From Frigidibacter albus (GTDB lineage: Bacteria > Pseudomonadota > Alphaproteobacteria > Rhodobacterales > Rhodobacteraceae), in the NCBI RefSeq assembly GCF_009908165.1, contig NZ_JAAAUC010000002.1, positions 450,050 to 514,049 of the forward strand: a DNA stretch of 64,000 bases, given 5' to 3'. The notes below the pieces were generated by a model. The model was not told where the DNA came from. It searched no databases and worked only from the letters and a program-made list of their open reading frames with translations. Shown piece by piece: positions 48,174 through 58,161 of this stretch. Positions within the stretch are counted from its first letter, which is position 1. Each line of letters begins with the position of its first letter. The position numbers were made by a program, and so were the translations under genes.

Positions 48174-49301
48174 TCACGCCTCGGCATTGGCCTCGGCACG
48201 GCTCTTGCCGGCCACGTCCAGCGCCAGCGTCGCCGCCATGAACGCATCGAGATCACCGTCCAGAACGCCCGACGTGTCCGATGTCTCATGCCCGGTGCGC
48301 AGATCCTTCACCATCTGGTAGGGCTGCAGCACATAGGATCGGATCTGGTTGCCCCATCCGGCATCGCCCTTGGCGGCGTGCTGCGCGTTCACCTCGGCAT
48401 TCCGGCGGTCCAGCTCCATCTGGTAGAGCCGCGATTTCAGCGCCGCCATGGCATTGGCGCGGTTCTGGTGCTGCGACTTTTCCGAACTCGTCACCACGAT
48501 ATTGGTTGGCAAGTGGGTGATGCGCACGGCCGAGTCGGTGGTGTTGACATGCTGCCCACCCGCGCCCGAGGAGCGGTAGGTATCGATGCGGATCTCGTTG
48601 TCGGGGACGACGATCTCGATATTGTCATCGACCACCGGATAGACCCAGACCGAGGAAAACGAGGTGTGCCGCCGCGCCGCACTGTCATAGGGCGAGATGC
48701 GCACCAGCCGGTGTACCCCCGATTCCGACTTGAGCCAGCCATAGGCATTCTGCCCGACGATCTTGTACGAGACGGATCGGATGCCTGCCTCCTCGCCCGC
48801 GGTCTCGGCCATCAGCTCGACCTTGTAGCCCTTCTTCTCGGCCCATCGCACATACATCCGCGCCAGGATCGAGGCCCAGTCACAGGACTCGGTCCCGCCC
48901 GCGCCGGCGTTGATCTCGAGGAAGGTGTCATTGCCATCGGCCTCGCCATCCAGCAGCGCCTCCAGCTCCTTGGCGGCGGCCTCGGTGGCCAGTGCCTTCA
49001 GGGCGGCCTCGGCCTCGGCGATGATCTCGTCATCGCCCTCGGCCTCGCCCATGCCGATCAGCTCGATATTGTCGTTCAGCCCCGCTTCCAGCCGGCGGTA
49101 GCTCTCCACCTTGTCCATCAGCACCTGACGGTCGCGCATCAGCTTCTGCGCACGCTCGGGATCGGACCACAGGTCGCCATCCTCGATCATGGCGTTCATC
49201 TCTTCCAGCCGATGCGGCGCCGTCTCCCAGTCCATCCGCTGGCCAAGCAGTTTCAGCGATTTGCGGATGGTCTCGCAGGTGTTCTGGATCTCGGCGCGCA
49301 T
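48174..49301 (-). CDS. prfB: Peptide chain release factor 2
   Basis: RF2 terminates translation at UGA and UAA. The 375-residue product has the GGQ motif at 248-250 ([16 protein letters not shown]) and the stop-recognition region around [19 protein letters not shown], where the tripeptide reads SPY instead of SPF. The gene is read in one frame throughout, without the internal UGA and +1 frameshift common in other bacteria. It follows mrcA by 173 bases on the same strand. Confidence 0.96.
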   Translation of the reverse strand: MRAEIQNTCETIRKSLKLLGQRMDWETAPHRLEEMNAMIEDGDLWSDPERAQKLMRDRQVLMDKVESYRRLEAGLNDNIELIGMGEAEGDDEIIAEAEAALKALATEAAAKELEALLDGEADGNDTFLEINAGAGGTESCDWASILARMYVRWAEKKGYKVELMAETAGEEAGIRSVSYKIVGQNAYGWLKSESGVHRLVRISPYDSAARRHTSFSSVWVYPVVDDNIEIVVPDNEIRIDTYRSSGAGGQHVNTTDSAVRITHLPTNIVVTSSEKSQHQNRANAMAALKSRLYQMELDRRNAEVNAQHAAKGDAGWGNQIRSYVLQPYQMVKDLRTGHETSDTSGVLDGDLDAFMAATLALDVAGKSRAEANAEA

Positions 49302-49474
49302 GGGTCACTTCCGGCTGGTTCAGTCGCCTGACATAGCGCCATCGACCTGCTGAGGCAAGGCGCCCGCCCCGTCCCAAGCTCCGCTTGCGCTTTGCCTTTT
49401 CCAAATATCCTCGGGGGGTGAATTGGCGCATCGCGCCAAGAGGGGGGCAGACGGCCCCCCTCCTCCACCAGCAA

Positions 49475-52027
49475 TCAGTACAGCCCGCCCGAACTCAGCG
49501 TGCCGAAATCCGCCTTCTTCGGGATCACCCGGCTCTGCCCGGTCGAGGTGGTGATCGCGGTGCCTTCGTCGCCGCCCTGCTCGCCATAGGCGAACAGCGG
49601 CAGGTTCTGCCCCATCGCGAAGCCACCATCGACATAGGCGCCAAAGCCGATGAAGCTGTCCTCGCCGTCGCGGAAGTATTCCGACACGACATGGTCGCCC
49701 ACGGCATCGTCGGGCAGGCGCGCGCCGGTGAAGCGGTCGATCTTGATGAAATGCCCGCCCGGCGGCACCTTGAACTTGCCGCCCCCGTATTCCTTGATCG
49801 CCTCGGCCATGAAGCTCTGGAACACCGGGCCGCACATGCCGCCGCCCGAGGCGCTGCCAAGGCTGCGCGGCTGGTCGTAACCGATGTAGCAACCGGCGAC
49901 GAGGTTCGAGGAGAAGCCGATGAACCACACGTCCTTGGCATCGTTGGTGGTGCCGGTCTTGCCGGCGATTGGCACCGGCAGGTTGATGCCGCGGGCGGTG
50001 CCGCGCTGCACGACGCCTTCCAGCATCGAGGTCAGCTGATAGGCGGTGATGGCGTTCATCACCCGCTCGCGGTTCGACGCGATCTGCGGGGCCTTGCCGG
50101 CGGGCAGGCTGTCGGCGGCGCAATCCTCGCAGATGCGCTGGTCATGGCGATAGACTGTGCGGCCCCAGCGGTCCTGCACCCGGTCGACCAGCGTCGGCTC
50201 TACCCGCTCGCCGCCATTGGCGAACATGGCATAGGCGGCAACCATCTGGAACAGCGTGGTTTCCTGCGCGCCAAGGGCGTTGGCCAGGAACGGCGACATC
50301 GGGTTGTAGACGCCGAAGCGTTCCGCATAGCCCGCCACCACATCCATGCCGATTTCCTGCGCGATCCGCACCGTCATCAGGTTCCGCGACTGTTCGACCC
50401 CAGTGCGCAGCGGCGTCGGACCATAGAAGCGGTTAGAGGCGTTCTTGGGCCGCCACATGCCTTGCGGGGTGTTCACCTCGATGGGCGCGTCGACGACGAT
50501 GGTGGCGGGGGAAAACCCGCTGTCCAGCGCCGCGGCATAGACGAAGGGCTTGAAGGACGAGCCCGGCTGGCGCTGCGCCTGGGTCGCGCGGTTGAACACC
50601 GAGGACTGGTAGGAGAAGCCGCCCTGCATGGCGATCACCCGGCCGGTGTTCACGTCCATCGCCATGAAGGCGCCCTGGATGTCCGGCACCTGGCGCAGGG
50701 TCCAGCGGATGAAGCTGCCATCGTCATCCCTGGTCATCGCGCGGACCAGCACCACATCGCCGACCGTCAGCAGATCGCCCGCGACACGGGCCTGCCGCGC
50801 GCGCTCGCGCCCCGGCATCAGCTTGCGCGCCCAGGTCACATCCTCGGCCGGGATCCAGTGGCCGTCCTCGTCATCCGGGGTGCCCTCGATGCCGATGCGC
50901 GCGTCGCGCTCGCCGATCTCCAGCACCACGGCCGGGAACCAGCCTTCGATGTCGCGCGGCACCTCGGCGGCGCCAAGGGCGGCGCGCCAGGTGTCCTCGG
51001 CGCCAAGGGTGGACGTGTCCACCGTCACACCGGTGCCACGCCAGACGCCGATGGAGCGGTCGTATTGCTCCAGCGCGCGGCGCAGGGCCATTGCGGCAAC
51101 CGACTGCATGTCGGGATCGACGGTGGCGCGGATCGACAGGCCGCCGCCGAAGAATTCCTCCTGCCCGAAGCTGCGCGACAGCTGGCGGCGGATCTCGTCG
51201 GTGAAATAGTCGCGCGGCGGCAGCGCCTCGCGGAAGGCCGGGAAGTCACCGTTCTGCACGGACCGCAACGGCTTCGCGGCCTCGGACTGATAGGTCGCCT
51301 CGTCGATATAGCCGTTCTGCCACATCTCGCGCAGAACATAGTTACGCCGCTCTGTCACACGCTCTTTGGCCGTGACCGGATGGTAACGCCCCGGGGCCTG
51401 CGGCATCGAGGCCAGCGTCGCCGCCTCATGCGGTTCCAGCTCTGCCATCGTCTTGTTGAAATAGGTCTGCGCCGCGGCGGCGACCCCGAACGAGTTCTGC
51501 CCGAGGAAGATCTCGTTCACATAGAGCTCCAGGATCTTGTCCTTGCTCAGCGTCTCTTCCAGCCGCGTCGCCAGGATCAGTTCCTTGACCTTGCGCTCTG
51601 CCGAGCGGTCGGACGACAGCAGGAAGTTCTTCATCACCTGCTGGGTGATGGTCGAGGCGCCGCGCACGTTTTCCCCGCGCGAGCGCACCGCCTCCACCCC
51701 CGCCGCGACGATGCCGCGGGCGTCAAAGCCGCCGTGGTGGTAGAAATTCTTGTCCTCGGCCGAGATGAAGGCGCCTTTCACCAGATCGGGCACATCCTCG
51801 ATCGGCACGAACAGGCGGCGTTCCTCGGCGAATTCGTCGATGATGCGGCCTTCGCCGGAATAGATGCGGCTGATGGTTTTCGGGGTATATTGCGCCAGCT
51901 GCTCATGATTGGGCAGGTCGCGGCCATACATCCAGAAGATCGCGCCCACCGACAGCGCGACAAAGGCCGCGCCAATGGTGATCGCGGAAAAGATCGCGCC
52001 GACGAAGTTCAGGAGGAAACGGATCAA
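49475..52027 (-). CDS. mrcA: Penicillin-binding protein 1A
   Basis: PBP1A is a bifunctional peptidoglycan synthase. The 850-residue product has an N-terminal membrane helix (about 4-30), a GT51 glycosyltransferase (FISAEDKNFYHHGGFDARG, TITQQVMKNFLL) to about 250, an ODA/OB-like insert, and the transpeptidase with Ser490 in GSSFKPF, SRN (about 540) and Lys690 in GKTGTTN. All active-site motifs are intact. It is in the order amidase, PBP1A, prfB on the minus strand seen in many alphaproteobacteria, but here with an esterase gene inserted on the plus strand. Confidence 0.96.
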   Translation of the reverse strand: MIRFLLNFVGAIFSAITIGAAFVALSVGAIFWMYGRDLPNHEQLAQYTPKTISRIYSGEGRIIDEFAEERRLFVPIEDVPDLVKGAFISAEDKNFYHHGGFDARGIVAAGVEAVRSRGENVRGASTITQQVMKNFLLSSDRSAERKVKELILATRLEETLSKDKILELYVNEIFLGQNSFGVAAAAQTYFNKTMAELEPHEAATLASMPQAPGRYHPVTAKERVTERRNYVLREMWQNGYIDEATYQSEAAKPLRSVQNGDFPAFREALPPRDYFTDEIRRQLSRSFGQEEFFGGGLSIRATVDPDMQSVAAMALRRALEQYDRSIGVWRGTGVTVDTSTLGAEDTWRAALGAAEVPRDIEGWFPAVVLEIGERDARIGIEGTPDDEDGHWIPAEDVTWARKLMPGRERARQARVAGDLLTVGDVVLVRAMTRDDDGSFIRWTLRQVPDIQGAFMAMDVNTGRVIAMQGGFSYQSSVFNRATQAQRQPGSSFKPFVYAAALDSGFSPATIVVDAPIEVNTPQGMWRPKNASNRFYGPTPLRTGVEQSRNLMTVRIAQEIGMDVVAGYAERFGVYNPMSPFLANALGAQETTLFQMVAAYAMFANGGERVEPTLVDRVQDRWGRTVYRHDQRICEDCAADSLPAGKAPQIASNRERVMNAITAYQLTSMLEGVVQRGTARGINLPVPIAGKTGTTNDAKDVWFIGFSSNLVAGCYIGYDQPRSLGSASGGGMCGPVFQSFMAEAIKEYGGGKFKVPPGGHFIKIDRFTGARLPDDAVGDHVVSEYFRDGEDSFIGFGAYVDGGFAMGQNLPLFAYGEQGGDEGTAITTSTGQSRVIPKKADFGTLSSGGLY

Positions 52028-52225
52028 GGGGCAGCTCCGGGAGGTTCCGCGCCTCTATAGCCGGGGTGGCGGCGAGGGTCAAAACAACTCGGTGTCAGGG
52101 GCGAGATCGGGGACGGGATGGGGGATGGGTGCGCGAAAGCCCGCCGGGCCGGGCGTGCCCGGGGAACGCGCGGCGGTGGCTCGGGGTTGGCCGAAGCCCA
52201 AGCCGCAATTGCAAGGAGACCGCAG

Positions 52226-53278
52226 ATGAGCGTCCTGACCGAGACCACCGCCGGCGTGCTGTCGGCCCTGTTCGGCGACAGCGGCCCTGCCAAGCCGGAC
52301 CCGCAGATGCAGGCGGTGCTGGACCGGCTGGCGGCGCTTGGCGCGCGGCCCGCCGGCACGCTGGACGCAGCAGCCTTCCGCGCGCAGGCGGGTCCGGCCG
52401 ATGCCGTGGCGGCGCTGCTGGCCGAAGGGGTGGGCACGGCGCCCGCGGACAAGGGACTGCAGATTCGCGAGTTTTCGGTCCCGGGCGCGGCCGGTGACAT
52501 CGCGGCGCGGGCCTACCTGCCGCAAGGCGCCGGTCCATTGCCGGTGATCGTCTATTTCCATGGCGGCGGCTGGGTGCTGGGGGGGCTCGACTCCTATGAC
52601 GCCACCGCCCGCGCGCTGGCGGTTGGCGCGGGCGCGCTGGTGCTGGCCTTCGACTATCGCTGCGCGCCCGAGCATCCGTTTCCCGCGGCGCATCTGGATG
52701 CGGTCGCCGCCTGGCAGTGGGCCAGCGAGACAGCGGCGGAGTTCGGCGGCGATCCCTTGCGGATGGCCGTGTCGGGCGAAAGTGCGGGCGGCAACCTTGC
52801 CATCGGCGTGGCGCTGGCGGCGCGCGACCGCGGGATGACGCCGCCGCTGCATCAGTTGCTGGTGTATCCGGTGGCGGGGAACGATCTGGAAACGGCGTCC
52901 CATGTGGCCCATGCCGAGGCTGTCCCGCTTGGCCGCCAGGGGATGGCGTGGTTTCTGGCGCAGGCCTTCCCGATCGACGGCCAGACTGATGACCCCCGGC
53001 TGAACGTGGTCGGCCGCGACGATCTGGCGGGCCTGCCGCCCGCGACGATCCTGAACGCGCGGATCGACCCGTTGCTGTCGGAGGGCGAGGCACTGGCAGC
53101 GCGGCTCTCCGAGGCCGGGGTCGCGGTGACGCAACGCACCTTCGACGGTGTCACGCATGAATTCTTCGGGATGGGCGCGGTCGTGGAGACGGCGCAAGAG
53201 GCGATGACGCTGGCGACGGACCGGCTGCGCCACGCCTTTCACAGCGGCGCGCCCGGAGCCATGGCGACCCTGCTTTAG
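52226..53278 (+). CDS. HSL-family esterase/lipase
   Basis: The 350-residue alpha/beta hydrolase belongs to the hormone-sensitive-lipase group. The oxyanion motif HGGGW is at 112-116; the catalytic triad fits Ser186 in GESAGG, Asp281 in ARIDPLLSEGE and His311 in GVTHEFFG. CAAGGAGA precedes the ATG at 52226. It sits divergent from mrcA and convergent with the amidase gene, interrupting an otherwise conserved cell-wall cluster. Substrate unknown; short-chain acyl esters are typical. Confidence 0.9.
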   Translation: MSVLTETTAGVLSALFGDSGPAKPDPQMQAVLDRLAALGARPAGTLDAAAFRAQAGPADAVAALLAEGVGTAPADKGLQIREFSVPGAAGDIAARAYLPQGAGPLPVIVYFHGGGWVLGGLDSYDATARALAVGAGALVLAFDYRCAPEHPFPAAHLDAVAAWQWASETAAEFGGDPLRMAVSGESAGGNLAIGVALAARDRGMTPPLHQLLVYPVAGNDLETASHVAHAEAVPLGRQGMAWFLAQAFPIDGQTDDPRLNVVGRDDLAGLPPATILNARIDPLLSEGEALAARLSEAGVAVTQRTFDGVTHEFFGMGAVVETAQEAMTLATDRLRHAFHSGAPGAMATLL

Positions 53279-53303
53279 ACCTGCCAAGGCGACACTGCTG
53301 TAG

Positions 53304-54533
53304 CTATTGCCGGATCAGCCGCGCCTCGGCGGCATCCGCCTCGGCCCAGGCCCTTATCCCGGCCAGCAGCGCCGCCTGCATCTGCGCCCGCCAGCCTTCG
53401 TCCATCAGCCGCGCCCGGTCGGTGGCCGAGGACATGAACCCCACCTCCAGCAACACCGAGGGGATATCGGGCGATTTCAACACCGAGAAGTCGGCGGCCT
53501 GCACCGGGCGGCGGTGGGTCTTCAGCCCGGCCGCGGTGATGCCATCGGCCAGGGCCCGGGCCAGACGGTCGGCGCGGGGCTGGGTTTCGGTGCGGGCAAG
53601 GTCCATCAGCACCCCCGCCACCTCGTCATCATGGCCATCAAGGTCGATCCCCGCCAGCAGGTCGGCGCGGTCATGCCGCTCGGCCAGCAACCTTGAGGCG
53701 GTGTCGGAGGCGTCTTCCGACAGGGTGTAGATCGTCGCACCCACCGCCTCGCCCTCGGCCAGCGCATCGGCGTGCAGCGACAGGAACAGGTCGGCCCCCG
53801 CCGCCCGTGCCACCGAAATCCTTGTTTCCAGCGGCACGAAGACATCCTCGGTCCGCGTCAGCTCCACCTGCATCCCGCCGCGCCGCAGCACCTCTTGCAA
53901 CTCACGCGCGAAGGCCAGCATCAGATGCGCCTCGGTCAGGCCCGCCGCCTCGGCCCCCGGGTCGAGCCCGCCATGGCCCGGATCGAGCGCCACCACCAGC
54001 GGCGCCTCGCCGGTCTGGCGGCGCTTGGGCGTAGCCGTTACCACCGGGTCGGGCAGGTCCCAGATCGTACCCTCCACCGCGCGGCCCGGATCGGCGGCAA
54101 CGGCGGCCAGCCCCGCGGCATCGGTCGGCTCCAGCCGGATGCGGACGGAGGCGGGATCGGTCTCCTGCCAGGCGGAGGACACGAGGAACGGCCCGTCGAG
54201 TTCCGCCACCAGCCGCGACCAGCCCGGGCGGAACACCCCCCAGCGAAGCTCGGTGACATGGGCGGATCGGTCGAGCGCCAGCGGGTCGGCGCCCTGGAAC
54301 GACACCTCGCGGAAATCCACCACCAGCCGGGCTGGATCTTGCAGCAGGAACACCCGGAACGGCACCGGCTGCGACAGCGCCAGCGTGACATTGATGCCGC
54401 CCGCCCGGTCCTCGACGCCAGAGGCCCCGGCGTTGAGCCGCGCCAGCGCCGTCAGCTCCTGCGCCGCGGCGGGCAGCGCCAGCAGCAGCACGGCCAGCAA
54501 AGGCGCCAGTCTGCGAAGAAGAAACCCGATCAT
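53304..54533 (-). CDS. N-acetylmuramoyl-L-alanine amidase (AmiC-type)
   Basis: The enzyme cleaves the amide bond between MurNAc and the stem peptide during cell separation. The 409-residue product has a signal peptide cut after PAAAQ (about 25), an AMIN domain (40-140) for septal targeting, and the zinc amidase_3 domain with His187 (LDPGHGG), Glu201 (LTEAHL), His254 (LSLHADA) and a final catalytic Glu in LLEVGFMSS. It is exported and acts in the periplasm. It lies convergent with the esterase gene. Confidence 0.93.
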   Translation of the reverse strand: MIGFLLRRLAPLLAVLLLALPAAAQELTALARLNAGASGVEDRAGGINVTLALSQPVPFRVFLLQDPARLVVDFREVSFQGADPLALDRSAHVTELRWGVFRPGWSRLVAELDGPFLVSSAWQETDPASVRIRLEPTDAAGLAAVAADPGRAVEGTIWDLPDPVVTATPKRRQTGEAPLVVALDPGHGGLDPGAEAAGLTEAHLMLAFARELQEVLRRGGMQVELTRTEDVFVPLETRISVARAAGADLFLSLHADALAEGEAVGATIYTLSEDASDTASRLLAERHDRADLLAGIDLDGHDDEVAGVLMDLARTETQPRADRLARALADGITAAGLKTHRRPVQAADFSVLKSPDIPSVLLEVGFMSSATDRARLMDEGWRAQMQAALLAGIRAWAEADAAEARLIRQ

Positions 54534-54590
54534 GCCCCTGCCCTTTTCGCGCCAGCATAGCGGCGCGCGGCGCGAATCCCTAGCCCCGCA

Positions 54591-55742
54591 TCACGCCTTG
54601 CGGGCGGCCATGAACGTGGTCAGCCGGGCGATGCCTTCGGCGATGTCGGCGGTGGAGCCTGCATAGGAGAACCGCAGCGTCTGCGCGCCGCGCACCGGGT
54701 CGAAATCCAGCCCCGGCGTGACGGCCACCCCGGCCCCCGCGAGGATCTCGGCGGCGAAGGCGCGGCTGTCGGTCGTCAGCCCGGACACATCGGCATAGAT
54801 GTAGAAGGCCCCGTCCGGCGGCGCGATCCGGTCGAAGCCCGCGCCCGGCAGCCCCTCCAGCATCAGCTGGCGGTTGCGGGCATAGACGGCGCGGTTCGCC
54901 TCCAGCTCGTCGATACAATCCAGCGCCGCAAGGGCGGCGACCTGGCTGGCATGGGGCGGGCAGATGAACATGTTCTGCGCCAGCCGCTCGACGATGCGCA
55001 CATGATCCTCGGGCACCACCATCCAGCCGATCCGCCAGCCGGTCATGCTGAAATACTTGGAGAAGGAGTTGATGACATAGACATCATCCGAAATCTCGAG
55101 TGCGGAAACCGCGCGCCCTTCGTAATGCAGCCCGTGGTAGATCTCGTCCGACACGAAGGCGAGGCCCCGTTCGGCCGCGACATGGATCAGCGCCGCCAAC
55201 GCATCGCGGCCGAGCATGGTGCCGGACGGATTGCCCGGCGAGGCGACGATCAGCCCGGCCAGATCGGGCGCCAGCGCCACATCCTGCGGATTGGGTTGCA
55301 ACCGGTCCTCGGCCCGGGCCGGGATGCCCACCGGCTCCAGCGACAGCGCCCGCAGGATCTGCCGGTAGGACGGGTAGCCCGGCTCGCCAAGCGCCACGCG
55401 GTCGCCGGCATCGAATAGCGCGGTGAAGGCCAGCAGGAAGGCGGCCGACGACCCGGCGGTGACGATCACGCGCGACGGGTCCAGCTCCACCCCATACCAG
55501 CGGGCATAGAGCGCGGCGATCCCCGCCCGCAGCTCCGGCAGGCCAAGGGCGACGGTGTAGCCAAGCGCATTCTGCTCCATCGCCCGGGCCAGCGCCGCCC
55601 GCGCGGCGGCGGGCGCCGGGGTCGAGGGCTGGCCCACCTCCATATGGATGATGTGGCGCCCGGCGGCCTCGGCGGCGCGCGCGGCCTCCATCACGTCCAT
55701 CACGATGAAGGGATCGACAAGCCCGCGCCTTGATGTCCGCAT
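54591..55742 (-). CDS. PLP-dependent aminotransferase, class I/II
   Basis: The 383-residue product is a fold-type I aminotransferase. Pyridoxal phosphate is bound by Lys229 in SFSKYFSMTGWRIGW, with SPGNPSGT (169-175), Asp in FVSDEIYHGL and GRNx-like TAGSSAAF around 96-103. It resembles the aspartate/aromatic/alanine (AlaC-like) subgroup. The ATG at 55742 is preferred over one 14 codons upstream because it gives the usual N-terminus. It is convergent-free, running away from the dsbA gene. Substrate not assigned. Confidence 0.9.
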   Translation of the reverse strand: MRTSRRGLVDPFIVMDVMEAARAAEAAGRHIIHMEVGQPSTPAPAAARAALARAMEQNALGYTVALGLPELRAGIAALYARWYGVELDPSRVIVTAGSSAAFLLAFTALFDAGDRVALGEPGYPSYRQILRALSLEPVGIPARAEDRLQPNPQDVALAPDLAGLIVASPGNPSGTMLGRDALAALIHVAAERGLAFVSDEIYHGLHYEGRAVSALEISDDVYVINSFSKYFSMTGWRIGWMVVPEDHVRIVERLAQNMFICPPHASQVAALAALDCIDELEANRAVYARNRQLMLEGLPGAGFDRIAPPDGAFYIYADVSGLTTDSRAFAAEILAGAGVAVTPGLDFDPVRGAQTLRFSYAGSTADIAEGIARLTTFMAARKA

Positions 55743-55919
55743 CTGCCCTCTCCATGCTGCCCGCAGCCCCAAAGGGCGTGCCATGCGTTCATTTCAGCCG
55801 CGGCGGGCAAGGTCAATGCCGGCCCCTGCGGCGCGAGGTCCGTTGCGGCGCGGCGGCATCCGTGCCAAGCCCACGGGCATAAGTATAGCGGCGATGCCGC
55901 CCGAACCGGAGACGATACG

Positions 55920-56690
55920 ATGACCCGCCCCGCCTTCGCAAAAAGTGGCGCCTTCGCGCTTGCGCTAACCGCGACCCTGACCCTTGGCACCCCTGCCCTG
56001 GCCTTCGACATCACCTCGATGACCCAGCCCGAAAGCGAAGCCTTTGGCGAGGCGGTGCGCGGCTATCTGATGGAAAATCCGGGGGTGCTGATGGAAGTGA
56101 TCGCCGAGCTGGAGGCGCAGCAGGCCGAGGCGCAGGCCACCGGCGATAGCGCGATGGTGCTGTCCAACGCCGCCGACATCTACGAGGACGGCCATTCCTG
56201 GGTCGGCGGCAATCCCGAGGGCAGCCTGACGGTGGTGGAGTTCATCGACTACCGCTGCGGCTATTGCCGCAAGGCGCATTCCGAGGTGCTGGAGCTGGTG
56301 GAGACGGATGGCGACATCCGCTACATCGTCAAGGAATTCCCGATCCTGGGCGAGGAGTCGGTGATCGCCTCGCAGTTCGCTGTCGCGGCGCTGCAGGTGG
56401 CCGGGCCCGAGGCCTATGAGAAGGTCAACCATGGCCTCTATACCGAGTTCCGCGGCGCGATGACGGCCGAGCGGCTGGCAGCCTTTGCCACCGATCTTGG
56501 GCTGGACGGCGCAGCGATTGCCGCGGGGATGGACTCGCCCGAGGTCGCCGAGGTGCTGAACGAGAACCAGCTGCTGGCGCAGCGCCTGCAGATCGAGGGC
56601 ACCCCGACCTTCGTGATGGGCGACCAGCTGCTGCGCGGCTATGTCCCGCTGGAGGGGATGCGCGCGATGGTGGCGGATGTGCGGGGGTAA
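55920..56690 (+). CDS. DsbA family thiol-disulfide oxidoreductase
   Basis: The 256-residue product has a signal peptide (cleavage after PALAF region, about residue 28) and a thioredoxin fold split by a helical insert, as in DsbA/DsbG-like proteins (Com1 group). The active site is CGYC at 113-116 in FIDYRCGYCRKAH, and the cis-proline is in IEGTPTFVMGD. It is periplasmic, an oxidase or isomerase. A family A repeat follows the stop. The exact role cannot be told from this motif alone. Confidence 0.9.
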   Translation: MTRPAFAKSGAFALALTATLTLGTPALAFDITSMTQPESEAFGEAVRGYLMENPGVLMEVIAELEAQQAEAQATGDSAMVLSNAADIYEDGHSWVGGNPEGSLTVVEFIDYRCGYCRKAHSEVLELVETDGDIRYIVKEFPILGEESVIASQFAVAALQVAGPEAYEKVNHGLYTEFRGAMTAERLAAFATDLGLDGAAIAAGMDSPEVAEVLNENQLLAQRLQIEGTPTFVMGDQLLRGYVPLEGMRAMVADVRG

Positions 56691-56720
56691 GGCGCCTCTC
56701 CGCTCGCCACGCGATCAAAC

Positions 56721-56886
56721 AGAGGGCAGCGCGCGTCCGCCGGGTGGGCGCTGCAACAGCTGTTCTAGGCACTTTGTGGTGCGGCCTACTTCCACCGACG
56801 TTCTGGGCACGACGGTCGGGTAGCGCCCGCCCGAGGGGGCGGACGGGCGCAGCCCGGCGGCGCCAAGGCGCCTTGTTCCGGGCAAA
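56721..56886 (+). repeat. Family A intergenic repeat, copy 3
   Basis: Hairpin arms and the GCCCGGCGGCGCCAAGGCGC module as in copy 1, with loop TTCTAGGCACTTTGTGGTGC. It occupies the convergent gap between the DsbA-like gene and ispG and may act as a bidirectional end structure. Confidence 0.85.
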
Positions 56887-56907
56887 AGAAAGTAAGGATT
56901 TAGGTGA

Positions 56908-58059
56908 TCAGCCGGCCTGCTGAACCAACACCGCAGCCGCCTCGGCCTCAGCCTCCGCCGCCTGGATCTCCGCCGCCTTGGCCTCGACCAGCTCCACGAT
57001 ATGGTCGATCATCTTCTCGTTGCCCAGCTTGTGGACCTGCTTGCCGGCCAGATAGACCATGCCGGACCCGGCACCGCCCCCCGTGAAGCCGATATCGGTC
57101 ATCAGCGCCTCGCCGGGGCCGTTGACCACGCAGCCGATGATGCTGAGGCTCATCGAGGTGGTGACATGGGCCAGCCGGTCCTCCAGCGCCGAGACGGTCT
57201 TGATCACGTCGAAGCCCTGCCGCGCGCAGCTGGGGCAGGAGATGATGGTGACGCCGCGGTGGCGCAGGCCGAGGGATTTGAGGATCTCATACCCCACCTT
57301 CACCTCCTCGACCGGATCGGCCGAGAGCGAGACGCGGATGGTGTCGCCGATGCCCATCCACAGCAGGTTGCCAAGGCCGATGGCGGATTTCACGGTGCCG
57401 GACACCAGCCCCCCCGCCTCGGTGATGCCAAGGTGGATCGGCGCGTCGGTGGCCTCGGCCAGCGCCTGATAGGCGGCGGCGGCAAGGAACACGTCCGACG
57501 CCTTCACGCTGATCTTGAACTCGTGGAAGTCGTTGTCCTGGAGCAGCTTGATATGGTCCATGCCGGATTCGACCATCGCATCCGGGCAGGGCTCGCCGTA
57601 TTTCTCCAGCAGATGCCGCTCCAAGGATCCGGCATTCACCCCGATGCGGATGGAACAGCCGTGGTCCTTGGCCGCCCGCACCACCTCGGCCACGCGGCGG
57701 GCATCGCCGATATTGCCGGGGTTGATGCGCAGGCAGGCGGCGCCCGCCTCGGCAGCCTCGATGGCGCGCTTGTAGTGGAAATGGATGTCGGCGACGATCG
57801 GCACCGGGCTTTCGCGGCAGATCTCGCGCAGGGCCCGGGTGCTGGATTCGTCGGGAGTGGAGATGCGGACGATGTCGGCGCCCACATCGGCGGCGGCGAT
57901 CACCTGCGCCAGCGTGGCGCGCACGTCCGAGGTGTCGGTGTTGGTCATCGTCTGCACCGAGATCGGCGCATCGCCGCCCACGGCCACCTTGCCGACCATG
58001 ATCTGGCGCGACTTGCGACGATAGATGTTGCGCCAGGGGCGGACGGTGTTGAGCGACAT
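56908..58059 (-). CDS. ispG: 4-hydroxy-3-methylbut-2-enyl diphosphate synthase IspG
   Basis: IspG converts MEcPP to HMBPP in the MEP isoprenoid pathway. The 383-residue product has the [4Fe-4S] ligands Cys275 and Cys278 (CPSC) and Cys310 (CVVNGPGE) with Glu317, and the TIM-barrel opening [19 protein letters not shown]. The ATG at 58059 ([10 protein letters not shown]) is the conserved start. It follows the RodZ-like gene by about 100 bases on the same strand. Confidence 0.96.
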   Translation of the reverse strand: MSLNTVRPWRNIYRRKSRQIMVGKVAVGGDAPISVQTMTNTDTSDVRATLAQVIAAADVGADIVRISTPDESSTRALREICRESPVPIVADIHFHYKRAIEAAEAGAACLRINPGNIGDARRVAEVVRAAKDHGCSIRIGVNAGSLERHLLEKYGEPCPDAMVESGMDHIKLLQDNDFHEFKISVKASDVFLAAAAYQALAEATDAPIHLGITEAGGLVSGTVKSAIGLGNLLWMGIGDTIRVSLSADPVEEVKVGYEILKSLGLRHRGVTIISCPSCARQGFDVIKTVSALEDRLAHVTTSMSLSIIGCVVNGPGEALMTDIGFTGGGAGSGMVYLAGKQVHKLGNEKMIDHIVELVEAKAAEIQAAEAEAEAAAVLVQQAG

Positions 58060-58161
58060 CGAGGAACCTCGTTGGTCTGCGGTCACCGCCTAGATAGGCG
58101 CAGGCAAGGCCCGAGGCAACCGCAAGCGGGCCGAAGGCGCTTGCGCCGCGCGGCCCCCGCA

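Noticed and set aside
48174..49301. Programmed +1 frameshift in prfB
   Set aside because: The whole 375-residue RF2 lies in one frame from a normal ATG, with no internal in-frame UGA near codon 25.
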